In this document: in pieces, positions 10,801 through 21,807 of the stretch | How positions within the stretch are numbered: position 1 is the stretch's first letter | Layout: every line of letters begins with the position of its first letter | Source of the DNA: Isoetes taiwanensis | Lineage: Eukaryota > Streptophyta > Lycopodiopsida > Isoetales > Isoetaceae | DNA length: 64,000 nucleotides | Assembly (NCBI GenBank): GCA_021234155.1 | Contig: JAJEKV010000047.1 | Location: 4,601,637-4,665,636 of the forward strand | Reading direction: 5' to 3' | Position numbers and translations under genes: made by a program | The notes under the pieces: model-generated | What the model was told of the DNA's origin: nothing | Seen by the model: only the letters and a program-made list of their open reading frames with translations | Database searches by the model: none

Positions 10801-12707
10801 TTTTTTTTTTTTGAATGACGACAATCTATTATCAAGGAATATCAAGATACATACAAGGGACCTGCGACATGGGACTCAAAACCTAGAGGACGAGATGGTC
10901 CACTAAGCAAAACCACCCAAACACATTACATAATAATCATACTCCTTGTGCCACTTTGAGGCGTTTAATGGCCTCATCACAATCAACATGTTCTACAACA
11001 TCGAGATGATCATCAACAGACATCAAGTTATCATGCCACTGAATAGAACGAGGCAGGATAGCCTCGCGAGATGACATAATCGACTTCTTCCTCGCCGCCT
11101 TCTTCCAATTGACATGTTGCCATGAGTCTTTAGTGCACTGAAGATTAGGACCATCAGCCATAACAACCTCAGAAACATGAGAAGCAGAAGCAACAACGGG
11201 GAGAGTGGTAGGAACTATAGCTGCAGTTGACGGTGCTAAGGACGCCACCATTGGAGCATCTTCCATAGCCGAGGAATGCAAGACAACTGGCAAAGGTTGA
11301 TCATGAATAGATGAAGAAATAACAGTAGGAGCTTGAACCTGAGAAGAATGTTGAACAGATGCCTGAGATGCACGAGTACCTCGACGAAAGCTAGCAAAAG
11401 CCTCCTTATCGGGAAACAAACGGGCTAATTCTGGACCATTCAGAAGCTTAAGATCCAACTTCTTATACCAAGGGCCGCTCTTCACAACTACACAATCTGG
11501 CAAAGGTGAGTCCACAGGCATAGAAACACAAATCCTTGGACCATTCATGATGGAGTGTGGGATGTGAACCCCAAGTCCCGTGCAATTGCAACTAGAAATT
11601 GATGAGCCATTAAATCAGGAAGAAGATTAGGTAACGAGAACCAGCAAGGCATCTTTAATGCACGAACTATATCTGGTGTAAAGCCAGGAGAGTAATACTG
11701 ATAAATTATATATTCCCCACCAAGTGGATCAACCCCTCTTGATACCAAAGAGTCCACTGCATCACTACTTTCAAACATAATGAGAACAAAGTTTTTTGCC
11801 AACAACTTGATGGACTGAAAAAGGGGAAGTTGAAGGCGTCTCAAAAGCCGAGACAACCAAACACGGAACCGTGAAAAATCTAAATAGCCACCAGTAAAAT
11901 ACCCAAGAACAGCACAAGAAGATAAGTTCTCAGCACACTTAATATGAGCTTGATGGTCCACCTCAACCACAGGAATACCAGAAGCTTGAACCACATTCTG
12001 ACAATCAGACTGGTAAAATATGTCATCTGGAGGCAATTGCAGTTGAATCTGTCGGGCTTTTAATGTGTCCAAGATTGCCGACAACTCATCCTTACTTCCT
12101 TTAGACAATACCTGTAAAGCAGCTGCTACCCTTGCCTTTCTAGATGCACTAGATATATCCTTACAAAGCCAATCGCCAAATCTTTGATATGAAACTTTTG
12201 TAACCGAATCAGATGATTTCCAAGCACTACTATTTGCCTGAGGCTGAGGAACTACATTAGGACTGGAATCTGTACCTGGTGGATGCAAGTTCCCATTAAC
12301 TTCCGCTCCCTTACTCGCAGCGCCTTGCAAGGGAGGAAAATCCCTTTCTTCAAGACCCACTGGAGTAGCCAGCATCGAAGGCAAAGAACTTTCAACTGAA
12401 TTATTTACCTCTTTTTGCGCAGCAACTGGGGGATCACGTATCACCAAATTGGTGATAGACTCGCGCCGTTTTGCCGCTGCCTTGGATGCTGGAACCATAT
12501 CTGTCTTCCCCATCCCTACTATAAGTGGCCGAAATCAAACAGACCCAAATCCGGCCCCTAACCTGACAGCAAACTCTAACAAAGTCGATGTTGATGGAGG
12601 GCTCTCGGAACAAGCTTTCCAACGAACTAAAGATCATCAAAAACGGAGTTCAGATGCTCAAGTTACAAGGGAAAACGCCGGCAGCACTAAGCGCCATCGT
12701 CACGAGC
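10801..12707 (-). mobile_element. ORF1-only LINE, 1.9 kb, minus strand
   Basis: The element lies precisely between 17-bp duplications at 10784-10800 and 12708-12724. On its own strand it runs from a 5' UTR of about 190 bp (12707-12514) through ORF1 to a 3' UTR of about 135 bp ending TTGTCGTCATTC, then poly(A) (the T run from about 10800). There is no ORF2: the reverse transcriptase and endonuclease are entirely missing. The copy could only have moved with another LINE's enzymes. The clean ends argue it inserted in this short form rather than decaying in place. Confidence 0.88.
10937..12513 (-). pseudogene. LINE ORF1 (gag-like RNA-binding protein, DUF4283 type), one frameshift
   Basis: The start at 12513 opens a 322-codon frame. 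Residues about 195-310 resemble the DUF4283 domain of plant LINE ORF1: AVLGYFTGGYLDFSRF, LPLFQSIKLLAKNFVLIMF, and SLVSRGVDPLGGEYI, then PCWFSLPNLLPDL. The first frame stops at 11545-11547. The next begins at 11548 in an ATGA overlap and continues with RICVSMPVDSPLPD, the normal continuation of this domain, then a Ser/Ala/Pro-rich tail to 10937. The coding sense changes frame near a run of four G at about 11573-11576, so a single-base loss is the simplest cause. ORF1 protein would bind LINE RNA in a ribonucleoprotein particle. Confidence 0.8.
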
Positions 12708-12838
12708 CTGAAGGGTCCCTTCATGTTCAGACCGCAATGCAGACTGATGACCACACCCAGCCAGTCGAGATGGACGTACAAACAGAAGACATGGATGCAC
12801 AGGTACCTGTTGATTTTAATAGCATGTTATGTAGTTAG

Positions 12839-15800
12839 TAGTATTAGTTGTTAATGTCATACCACTTGGTAGCATCCCTTATGACATATGATAATTTATT
12901 CTTAGACAAACATTTACCGAACATGATGAGACTTGCACTTACCCACAAGTTCATCAATATGTTATGATGTTGTGTGCATTTAATTTCAATCACTGTGCAT
13001 TTCATTGAGATTCCTGCACTAAACTCACTAATTTCACCCTTATTTGATGATGAGATTCACTTGAAATCACCATATTGATATCTAAATCCTACATATGAAT
13101 TACTTGTAGCCAAAGTGACCCAGACATAATAGAATAGAATAGAATAAAATAGGGAGTTTTTTTTATCGTGAGACAAGTAATTTAATTATGTCTCAATCTA
13201 GCCCAAGATAGCTATCAATAATGTTATGATGACATGACAAATTCATTGCATGATAAAGTATATACAATACTCTGTTCTAATTAACTAGTTTAATATATAC
13301 TAGATATTGGACCTTTTTCACCAGTCATGGAATTAATAATAGTGTGCAAGCTTTTTGTAACACTATGAACTTAAATAGATGTTAGATATATGCATAATAA
13401 AGATATCAATAAAATGTCTCTGGTCGATGTAATAAAGGCTACTCACTATATTGTGATGTATATTAATTATTTCAACCACCAAAGTTGTAGGATTTTATAA
13501 ATAAGCCCAAAGTGACTAACGATATAATGACATGATGACATGACAAATTCATTGCATAATACAATGTTCTTATATGATCATATATGAACTAACCCTATAC
13601 TGAAAAATTCTTCATAATAGAGGAAGAGGAAAAGGCCAATCAAGAAGACAATGTTTTAAATGATCTAGACAATATATGGTAGGTACAATATTTTCCCGTT
13701 CAAATCCAAATCATACACCACAGCCCATCAAGGACAGGTCAACCTACACAAACACAAGACTGACCCAAATATCTAGCATGCTACATTAATACCAATCTAT
13801 TAAACAACAAATTGTTGGAGATGCCATGTTTGTTCTCAACGCATATATATAAGGTTGGCTCTCAATGCATGTACATGCATATGCAAATTCATCATATATA
13901 TATTGATAGTATCTTTGCTTATGTAATTATATCTATTGTGTGTCTCTTTCTCTCTTCTTGCATATTGTTTTCTATATTTCATCACCAAATCTAACAACTG
14001 TACCAAGACTAGTGCACATCAGACAAGCACACAACTCAATACATCACTTGAAACAAACATCGATCCCAACATAGACAACAACACACAAAGATCTTTAGGA
14101 CATGTGTATTTAACAATCGTACCAAGACTAGCTGCCAGCCAAGCAAGCACGTAAAACTCAAACCCATCGATTAAAACAAACATTCATTCCTACCTAACAC
14201 CAACAAACACATTGTTAGGAAAGACGTGATGAAATGCTAGTCCGACCCAATTAAGTCAACCATCAACATTTCAACCCAAAGCTACAACAATTGTTCAACT
14301 ATCGCAATCGAAATTCACACAAAATAAAGAAGCCAACTAAACCATTCCAAATCCAAACCACCATATGGCTCCTAAAGTAAGGCCATCAATTAGGAAACAT
14401 GGATCCTTCTCTATTATAGCTAACAGAACAAATGCTCGAGTGTTGAAGCTATGACAAAATCAACCTAATACTAATGTCTTGGCAACTACGTCTACATAAC
14501 AAGCATATAACATTCATAAGTGTACCAATGCCCTAGCATTTGGATCCTTAGCCATTAAAATGGTAGGTGCCACAAATGTATCAGAAGACCCATACATAAT
14601 AAGAGCAAATGTCAAATCACCAACTAGTATATGACCAAATCTGCATTCTAGACAACAATCAGAAACAACTAGGTACCAGCTCAAGAATATTTCACCAATC
14701 TCATACGACACACGTTATGATACTTCCAAAACATGATCAAGACCCACACAATGAACATATAGCAAAACTATATATCCAACTGCAGACATCCACTTAGCCC
14801 AATAACTCCGACCACCATAAACAAACAACATAAAAGGCCTACATTCAATGCAATTGCATTATTTATATCAAGCGAGCTACAGAAGGACACTAGAATATCT
14901 ATCTTCCATTCAAGACACATATTTTCAATCTACTAATAAATGCCACTCACCCTATAACCCCTTGTACATTTCATCGTAATATTTCCGAATGGAATAGATG
15001 AATGGAACTTCAAAAAACTTTAGAGGGATGTAACCACTTTTTAGTTCTTACACTACTCTTCGTATATTCTCAACTGTTTCATTAGAGAATGGCGACAAGA
15101 TCCGAATAATGATGGAGGTCGTTAGAAAGAGAATGGCACATGATTGCAATTCTCAATAACTTGAGATCTAAAGGAAAATGTTCCTTGGGCCACTTTGGGG
15201 AGGAGACTAAGATGCAATTCATTGTCTCTCTCAGGCAAGAAGGCAGTAACTCATTTTCTGAAGGCTAACCTTTGGGGGAGATTTTTTATTTAATATGCGC
15301 AAAAATGCATGTGGGCGACACACATGTTAGAAGTTGGTGACTACCCTTCAAACTGCTCTTCATTATCCATCCATAGTTCTTCATTGCACTTCAAAACATC
15401 TTGAATGTTTTTTATTATACAAAAGATGCTAGTAAACGTATGCCTGACATCGTTGCATTCAGTAAAATGAAATAATCCATTCTTGTGTACAGACTATGCA
15501 ATGAGTCAATGCTAGTAAGAGCAGCCAATGGTCTAGTGTTGGCATGCAAGAATTGCATGTGGATACATCAACACATAAAGAGAGACAGTGAAGCAAGCAA
15601 TCACACATGTGATGTTTACCTAAAATATACGGCATAGATACATATACTTTAGGCCACGTCAACCATGCCCCTTCCCCACACTAATGGATATAAGTATACG
15701 CAAGTAGAGGAGGGCATGAAGGATCCGGCCCCTGCTAGTAGCATAGAAATTGCATTGTTCCACGCCATAGGGCCAAATGTAATAGAACGGCATATAATAA

Positions 15801-16029
15801 TTACACAAAAATTTAGTGATTCACTCATGTAGTGATTCACATTTGGCCTTTGTTTAGTGGCTTCTTGCACATTGGTTCCATGGTACAAACATTATTTGGT
15901 TTTAAGCCCAATTTCACCAGTCGTCATTGGTGACGACAACAAAAAGTAGACAAGTTCCGTTGAATTATGGACTAGTAATTTGGTCCTAAAGTCGTCTCTG
16001 GACAAACATCACTAGTTGATGAAACTTAT
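12839..16029. other. AT-rich non-coding stretch
   Basis: No coding region was recognised in 3.2 kb; open frames are short and lack motifs. Small repeats include GAATA units near 13130-13150, and a phrase around TGACATGACAAATTCATTGCAT occurring near 13230 and 13535. Most of the stretch looks like decayed intergenic DNA. Confidence 0.5.
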
Positions 16030-17516
16030 GGGGTAGGCTTGTATACATTAGTGTAGGGAGGGGGCATGGCTAAGTCATTATATATAACTTAGCCAACCTT
16101 AGGTAAGGAACCATTTCCACGTGGTTCCATCTTATTGGTGACCCACCTCATTGGAGCCACATGGCGTGACATGTCAGCCCTAACCTACTATGGGTCAAAC
16201 CCCTTACCTAGGCCATTTTCTGTCTCCAGCAGTTTTTGACCTCCGCTCGTGTTCGTAACTCCGTTTTGAGGATCATTTATTGCAGCATAGCCTAACGCAA
16301 CATCTCTAGGAGCGTGCATGCATAAGGAGAAGTGGAAGCTATCCCAAAACACCTGCAGGGTGATGGAGAAACTAGGAGCTGGCAGAAGTTCCTCTGGAGC
16401 AGGTATTTTGAGCAGATTCTTTAGTAGCTCATCTAGAACCCTTAGTTCAGATCATGACTCTAATCAATGAACCCTAACTGTAAGTTAGATGCATGTGATT
16501 AGGATTAGATGTTATTCTTGTTATTTATCGTGTTATGTGGATATATGATATTGGTTTAACTCATGTTCATATCTCTTGTATTGGGAAGGGGGGTAGAGAT
16601 CTAGTAGCTATTATTTAGATGATGCTCCTAGTTTAAACCCCTTAGTTCCTATCATGCAGCCTGTGCATAGAGCCCACTAGGTTATGGAGGCTATGAAGTG
16701 ACTGAGCACCACATAATAAGTTAGTGGTCCCTGCTGAGCGCGGCTACTGGGGACCTATAGCGGGCTAGGCTTATAACCGGTCATTTCAAGAGAGCCAAGT
16801 ATGAGTCCGACACTTCGTATGTCTATGGTGTCTTCCTAACTCTCAAGAGTTGCAAGTATTGGCCTGGCTCTTGTTTTGGGAATTTCAGTCAGGAAGGACG
16901 TATTTCTCCACGATCCTCTCACCGCCTATGGGTCCACTGCACTGCACTCTGGGAAGAGGAGATGCAACCCTTCTCTATCTCATAGGACCGGGAAATGCAA
17001 CCTAGAGCCTCAATTGGGTGATATCAAGAGATTGCGTTTCTGGCTGGTTACAGCCATGGCAGAGCCTGATTTAGCCCATCTGCATAGTATGCACAGGAGG
17101 GACAAACGGTGGTCAAACCTAACCATTGTCTATTGTCGGTGCAAGTCATTGCCATAACTGGGTCTGCTCTATCTTGAGACCCCAACCGTCAATGTATTTT
17201 CCCTACGAGTCTGAGCCTGGGTAGGAGCTATGTGATGTGCTGATGTATTGTTGCATCAAATGGATCTATAAATAGATTGCACTACCCTTCATGGTAGTTA
17301 ATTAATATTAGTATTGCTAGTACTGATGTAGAGATGTTGCTTTTGCTCTTATAGGAGTTCATAGGGGATGGGCATGCAAAACATCTCCGTGTCCTTTTCT
17401 CATGTCCTGGCCATCCTAAGAGCGGGATAGGCGGTGAACATGTACGACAGTCGCTATTGGATGGGGGATTTCCCATGGGATATATGGTGGAGCATTATAT
17501 GTTATGAGAAGAGCGT
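16030..17516 (+). repeat. LTR of a gypsy-type element, about 1.45 kb, diverged
   Basis: The 3' half (about 16580-17516) aligns by eye with 49150-50136 and 62840-63727. Shared landmarks in order are GATGCTCCTAG, a GAGCGCGGCTAC-like step, GTGCACAGGAGGG, GAGCCTGGGTAG, CCGTGTCC, and a final GCGTCA. It is immediately followed by a tRNA-Met primer site, so this is a 5' LTR on the plus strand. The left boundary is uncertain; TGTATACATTAGTGTAGGG near 16030 is a guess from the length of the related copies. Confidence 0.6.
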
Positions 17517-17521
17517 CAAGA

Positions 17522-17537
17522 TGGTATCAGAGCAATG
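17522..17537 (+). promoter_or_regulatory. Primer-binding site for initiator tRNA-Met
   Basis: TGGTATCAGAGCAATG directly follows the LTR end. TGGTATCAGAGC is the usual complement of the plant initiator tRNA-Met 3' end and primes minus-strand DNA synthesis in LTR retrotransposons. Confidence 0.85.
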
Positions 17538-18100
17538 ATTTTGATTATCCAGGATCAAGCACTTGCTATTATCCTAAGTAGCTAACTAGCCTAGTAGAAA
17601 ATTTGGAGATAGATCCCAAATATGAACCTCGAAAAGTGGGAGAAATTTCTTGCACATTGTTAGAAGATAGCTAGCAAGTAGATCTAGTTGTTAGGGTAAG
17701 CTAATATTGAAGATAGAGTCAAAAGAAACCTTCTAGTAATTTCTAGCTCTTGTTCACCAACCCCATTTTACAAATGAAAATTGAACGAGAAATCGCCCAA
17801 TGGGAAGCTTGGAAAGAAAAGGTGTGAATGACCAGTACTTGGCCTAAAAGAAATAAGAATATTTTGTGTCCTTGAATTTCTGCCTCCAAATATGATATTT
17901 TGCATATTGTCTCATTTTATATGAGTTATTTGGCTTATCAAATATGCCATGAAATTTTCGGTCCTTGATTATGATGTTGTTGTATCACTGTGCCATGCCA
18001 TCCTTGAGATACTTTGCAAGATTGTGTTTTTGCATATTTTGCCTTTCGTTTAGAATGGTTTTTTATTTCGGTTCAGTAATTCCTTAACACGTACTTTTTT
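17538..18100 (+). other. Leader remnant of the LTR element
   Basis: The phrase CCTCGAAAAGTGGGA at about 17628 recurs at 63812, just inside the other LTR with a primer site, so both belong to one family. No gag or pol follows; the element is cut off by unrelated AT-rich DNA before 18100. Confidence 0.5.
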
Positions 18101-18391
18101 ATGTTATATCAACTGTGTATTTCTTTTTTCAAGTCCATAGTTACAAGGGATTTTAGGGTGCCTCTACCACTTGGACAAGATTTCTACGGTATCCATTCAG
18201 AGTTTCTTAGGGCTTATAAGGGCGGCGCAAGGGATATGGCTTTTGACTCGAAGGTTCTTGAAGAATTTTCCTTCTCTTACTTGTGCTTGCCATTCTATAT
18301 ACCTAACCATTGTTTTTTAGATATTTTAAGACATGGTCCTTTTTTGCAAGCTTATCTTCCTTTGGCTGTTGTTTCTGAATCAGGCCATTAG
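18101..18391 (+). other. Short unrecognised open frame
   Basis: A 96-codon frame has an ordinary-looking middle (VPLPLGQDFYGIHSEFLRAY) and a hydrophobic end. No family was recognised and there is no intact context. It could be an exon relic or chance. Confidence 0.2.
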
Positions 18392-18529
18392 CCATGCAAG
18401 GTTGTACGATTTTTTAGCTGAATCATGCCTATTGTTACCAAATCTACTCCCAATTCTGACAAAGCTCAATAACACCCAAACAAACATCATATGTTTTGAT
18501 TGAACTTTTGTTCCTAGCTCTTTTATTTC

Positions 18530-19660
18530 TTTCGTCATGTTGTTCTCCATGGCCTAATTTATTTCCTTGCTCTACTCGGCCCACTCTAATTTTTGCTTTG
18601 TTTTTCTTAACAATTTTGTTATGTCTAGCATGAGGAATTACGCAGGATTATTCCAGATGTTTGGCTTTCACAATGCTTCGCTTAGTTCTTCTTATTGATT
18701 TTTTGTTGCAGGATTATAGAGTGACACATTTTATTTCTGCAGATATTTGGTATATATTTATTAATGCTCCTAGGCACAAAATATGCCACTCACCTCTACC
18801 ATTCCCTAGTATAGGGATTTCCAATTTGGATGTCCATTCTACAGCCATTTATTAGATCCATCTTCTTTGGCCTTGTTCATCCCAGTTGTGATATTCATGT
18901 CATTTCCAATTTTTCCAAGTTTGTTCTTATAGTCTGGTTTGTTGCTCCCAACTTTGTTATGCTCCTTATTTGTTCCTTTACTTCTTCAATTTCCTTTCTA
19001 CTCTTTCTTAGTGCTCTGTTTTTATTTTCGTTGCTCCAAGTTCTTGCCTATTTATTTTGATCAATCTTTTCTTCCTACTCTTCCATTTCCCTCATCAGGT
19101 TGTTTCACGTGGCCTATTTGGTCCCCTTGCTCTACTTTGCTTGATCTAATTTTTTGCTTTGTTTCCTTAACATTTTCTGCTATGTCTAGCATGGGGATTA
19201 TGCAGGTTTACTTCAAATGTTTGGCTTACATGATACCTCGCTGAGTTCTTCTTGTTGACATTTTACTCCAGGTTTATGGAGTGCACATTACTGATTTCAT
19301 TTCTGCAGATATTTGGTACATATTTTTTGATGCCCCTAGGCATATAATATGCCATTCGGCACTAGCATTCCTGAGCCTAAAGATTTTCAATCTAGATGTG
19401 TAGTCTTCAACCATTTATTAGACCCATCCGCCCCTTTTTTGCTCTATGGATCCTTTGGTCTAGTTAGCCTTTATGATCTTTGTTGCGATATTCATGTTTT
19501 TTCAATGACCTCAAATTTGCTCCCTATAGTCTGGTTTATTGCTCCAATGCTTACAATTTTGTTATTTTTTCCATTGTTTCGGGTGCTTCCATGGCATATT
19601 TTTCCTTTGATGTATTTTTTCCCTTGGAGAGCCCCTTTTTTCTAAGTTACATCAACTTGA
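18530..19660. repeat. Diverged tandem repeat, unit about 560-600 bp, two copies
   Basis: Landmarks recur at a constant offset: ATGTCTAGCATG at 18621 and 19182 (offset 561), CATTTATTAGA near 18846 and 19412 (566), and TATAGTCTGGTTT near 18929 and 19526 (597). Shared text also includes ATTTCTGCAGATATTTGGTA. A possible weaker third copy begins near 19790. The open frames in this T-rich region are a by-product of composition. Confidence 0.65.
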
Positions 19661-20337
19661 TCTTTTCTTCAATATTGCATATGTTTGATCCTTTCTTCAA
19701 CCTGGATGAAATGATGCATTTGATATGTTCTGGTTGTTGCTTTGGTGGCTACGTAACGGTCACAGACCCATTTAACATTATTTCAGTTTTTAATATCTAC
19801 TCTTGTTCTATTTTGGTTGAGATGTGGATGGTTGGTTCTTTCGTTGATATTCAGGTTTTTCCAATGTCTTATTTTTTGCCCTCTAACTTTACTCTTCTTC
19901 CTTCCCATGCATGCATACCATATTGTTCAATTTTTTGGCAATGTCTTTCTTTGTTCTTGTTCTCCATTCCTTAGCTTCTCCAGAATTATTAAGCTTATTT
20001 AGGATGGAATCTTCTCTTTTAGATATTTCATCTACGTTATTTTTTATCTACGATGTTTCCTTATTCAACATAGCACTTTGACATTTATTTAGCTCCCTAG
20101 ACCCTATTGTGCTCTTTTATTTACTATTTGCTCCAGCATTTAAGACAAGGTATTGCCTTATCTCCTTTTCAAAAAATATCTCTAAGCCGACCACATTATT
20201 TTTGGGTTTGTTCTCATACTACCATCTCTTGAACTATCTGCCATATCCATGTGTGTTGTCGCTTCTTTCAAGTGGGTTTTTTCGTCATGTAGATAGCTCT
20301 TTACACATGAACCATCTCTTATATCCTGGTTTGAGAA

Positions 20338-20396
20338 TCTCTCTCTCTCTCTCTCCCTCCCTCCCTCCCTCCCTCTCTCTCTCACTCTCTCTGAGG
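20338..20396. repeat. CT/CCCT microsatellite
   Basis: A pyrimidine run starts with CT dinucleotides, passes through five CCCT units and returns to CT. Its complement makes an Arg/Glu-rich open frame with no meaning as a gene. Confidence 0.9.
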
Positions 20397-20423
20397 ATGA
20401 GGTAGAGTGTTCCTCTTCTTTCG

Positions 20424-20467
20424 GCCATGAGATGATGTTTTGTTGTTGTTTGGAGTCTTCCAAGAAT
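20424..20467. repeat. 44-bp exact direct repeat, copy 1
   Basis: The segment from GCCATGAGATGATG to TCTTCCAAGAAT is repeated exactly at 21371-21414, 947 bp downstream. The second copy ends just left of the copia insertion. No element was identified that explains the pair. Confidence 0.8.
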
Positions 20468-21370
20468 GCAATGGTTCTATGGCAACATAGAACCATCATT
20501 CTTGGTAAGACGGAAAATAGCTTGGACTTTTTTTGGCCTTTTTTCTTGCGCCTTTTGGTTTTGCCTATATATTGCTTCAGTTTCAAACTCTTTTCATCGG
20601 CCTTTTTCTAGTGTCCTTCTTTGTCTCTATTGTGCTTCTAGCTTTCCCTCCCTCCCAACCCTCATTCGGACTTTGTTTCTTAGTGCTTTGATATAGGGAT
20701 CAATGTTTTTCCCTGGCTAGTTTGCAGATGTTTATTCCTGGCTAGACAGATGTGTTTACCTGGCTAGGCGGATGTTCTTCCCCGACCCAATTTACAAATA
20801 GCCTAGTTATTTAGTTTTTTTAAAGGGCATTTGTTCTAGGAGTTCTAAATTTTTTGGATGTTCTTTGTCATTTTGAGCCCATTTTTTAGAGCTGACAATG
20901 ACCTAATATTTTTTCTTTCTTGCTTGAGTCTATTTTTTCCAGATCATTTGCTCTCTTTTTGCAGTTGAGGTGATTTGGGAGTATGCCAATATGATTTTTT
21001 AAAGACTGTTCATGGTCCTGCAATTTTTGGCATTTGTTGGAGTTGGCGGCGTTGATGCTTGGCGTGTGGAGTCAGTGGATGCACAAATGTTGTTCAACAT
21101 ATGGCTACTAGTTCATATCTTAGCTTCATCGAATATATCGCTCTTAGTTCATTTTTTATCTTCATGGTTTTCCCCGAAAACCCGAAAGGGCGGGGTTTTT
21201 AGTCCAGTTGATAAGATTTCAAACTTTGAGTTGTGCGGCTTTATTTTTCTTTGAAAAACCCTTGGTGATTGTCTGGTATCGGGGTTTGTTTGGCCTTAGA
21301 TTTATTTTGGCCATTCATTGTTATTACTATGCTGTTGTATTTTTTGGGACGCTCAATAAGAAAGCCACTT

Positions 21371-21414
21371 GCCATGAGATGATGTTTTGTTGTTGTTTGG
21401 AGTCTTCCAAGAAT
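21371..21414. repeat. 44-bp exact direct repeat, copy 2
   Basis: Exact copy of 20424-20467. The two could be the termini of an unrecognised unit of about 0.99 kb. Confidence 0.8.
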
Positions 21415-21444
21415 TCCCAAAACCATGTGCATCGTAGGATTTGT

Positions 21445-21775
21445 TGTTGGAATCAGCCTTCACAACAGATTCCTGTTTGAATGCCACAGACGAGAACCCA
21501 AGCAGCTTCTTGAAGAATCAAGCTTCTGTCACTGATGTCTTCCGGAATCAATCTCTGCTTCTTTCAGATCAGAGGATTTCTGATTGAAACATTACCTGCA
21601 AACCGGATCCAAATCAGTCTTCTTCTGTGATCGATCCACCTTCTCAATCTGCAAGAATGGACGCTTCTCTTCTTTTCGTCTTTTCTCCCTGACGCGTTTT
21701 TCCTTTTTCTGCACCGCTTGGTGTTCCCAGTCAAATATGGACACTTGTCCTTATTAAAAGGCTAATACTCCAATA
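21445..21775 (-). repeat. Copia 3' LTR
   Basis: 331 bp, on the plus strand from TGTTGGAATCAGCC to ACTCCAATA. The termini form an imperfect inverted repeat, TGTTGG/TATTGG. It matches 23299-23621 throughout with scattered substitutions and a short indel near the start. Confidence 0.88.
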
Positions 21776-21796
21776 TTCTCCCCCTTAGCCTTTACA
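21776..21796 (-). promoter_or_regulatory. Copia polypurine tract
   Basis: On the minus strand the sequence next to the 3' LTR is AAGGCTAAGGGGGAGAA, a standard polypurine tract that primes plus-strand synthesis. Confidence 0.75.
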
Positions 21797-21807
21797 ATCC
21801 ATGATTC

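Larger units (their letters stand above)
10501..12838 (+). pseudogene. Unrecognised gene exon split by a LINE insertion
   Basis: The frame opens in the 10501 region (an internal Met-Thr-His-Lys start at 10531 is equally possible) and runs to 10800. It resumes without frame change at 12725 after the LINE and one target duplication copy are removed, ending at 12836-12838. The protein has a helical N-terminal half (WTFIYDFLHLVYPTILKQLD), a Pro/Ser linker, then repeated QTE/QTD motifs: SIQTEG, AMQTDD and DVQTED. No family was recognised. A GTACCT donor-like site follows DMDAQ near 12800, so this may be one exon of a larger gene. The insertion would disrupt it. Confidence 0.5.

Noticed and set aside
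18830-20002. Membrane proteins suggested by Phe/Leu/Ser-rich frames
   Set aside because: The hydrophobicity follows from T-rich DNA; frames shift repeatedly and the region is a diverged tandem repeat.
20182-20586. Arg/Glu-rich minus-strand frame
   Set aside because: The charged stretch comes from the CT microsatellite at 20338-20396, and the rest lacks motifs.
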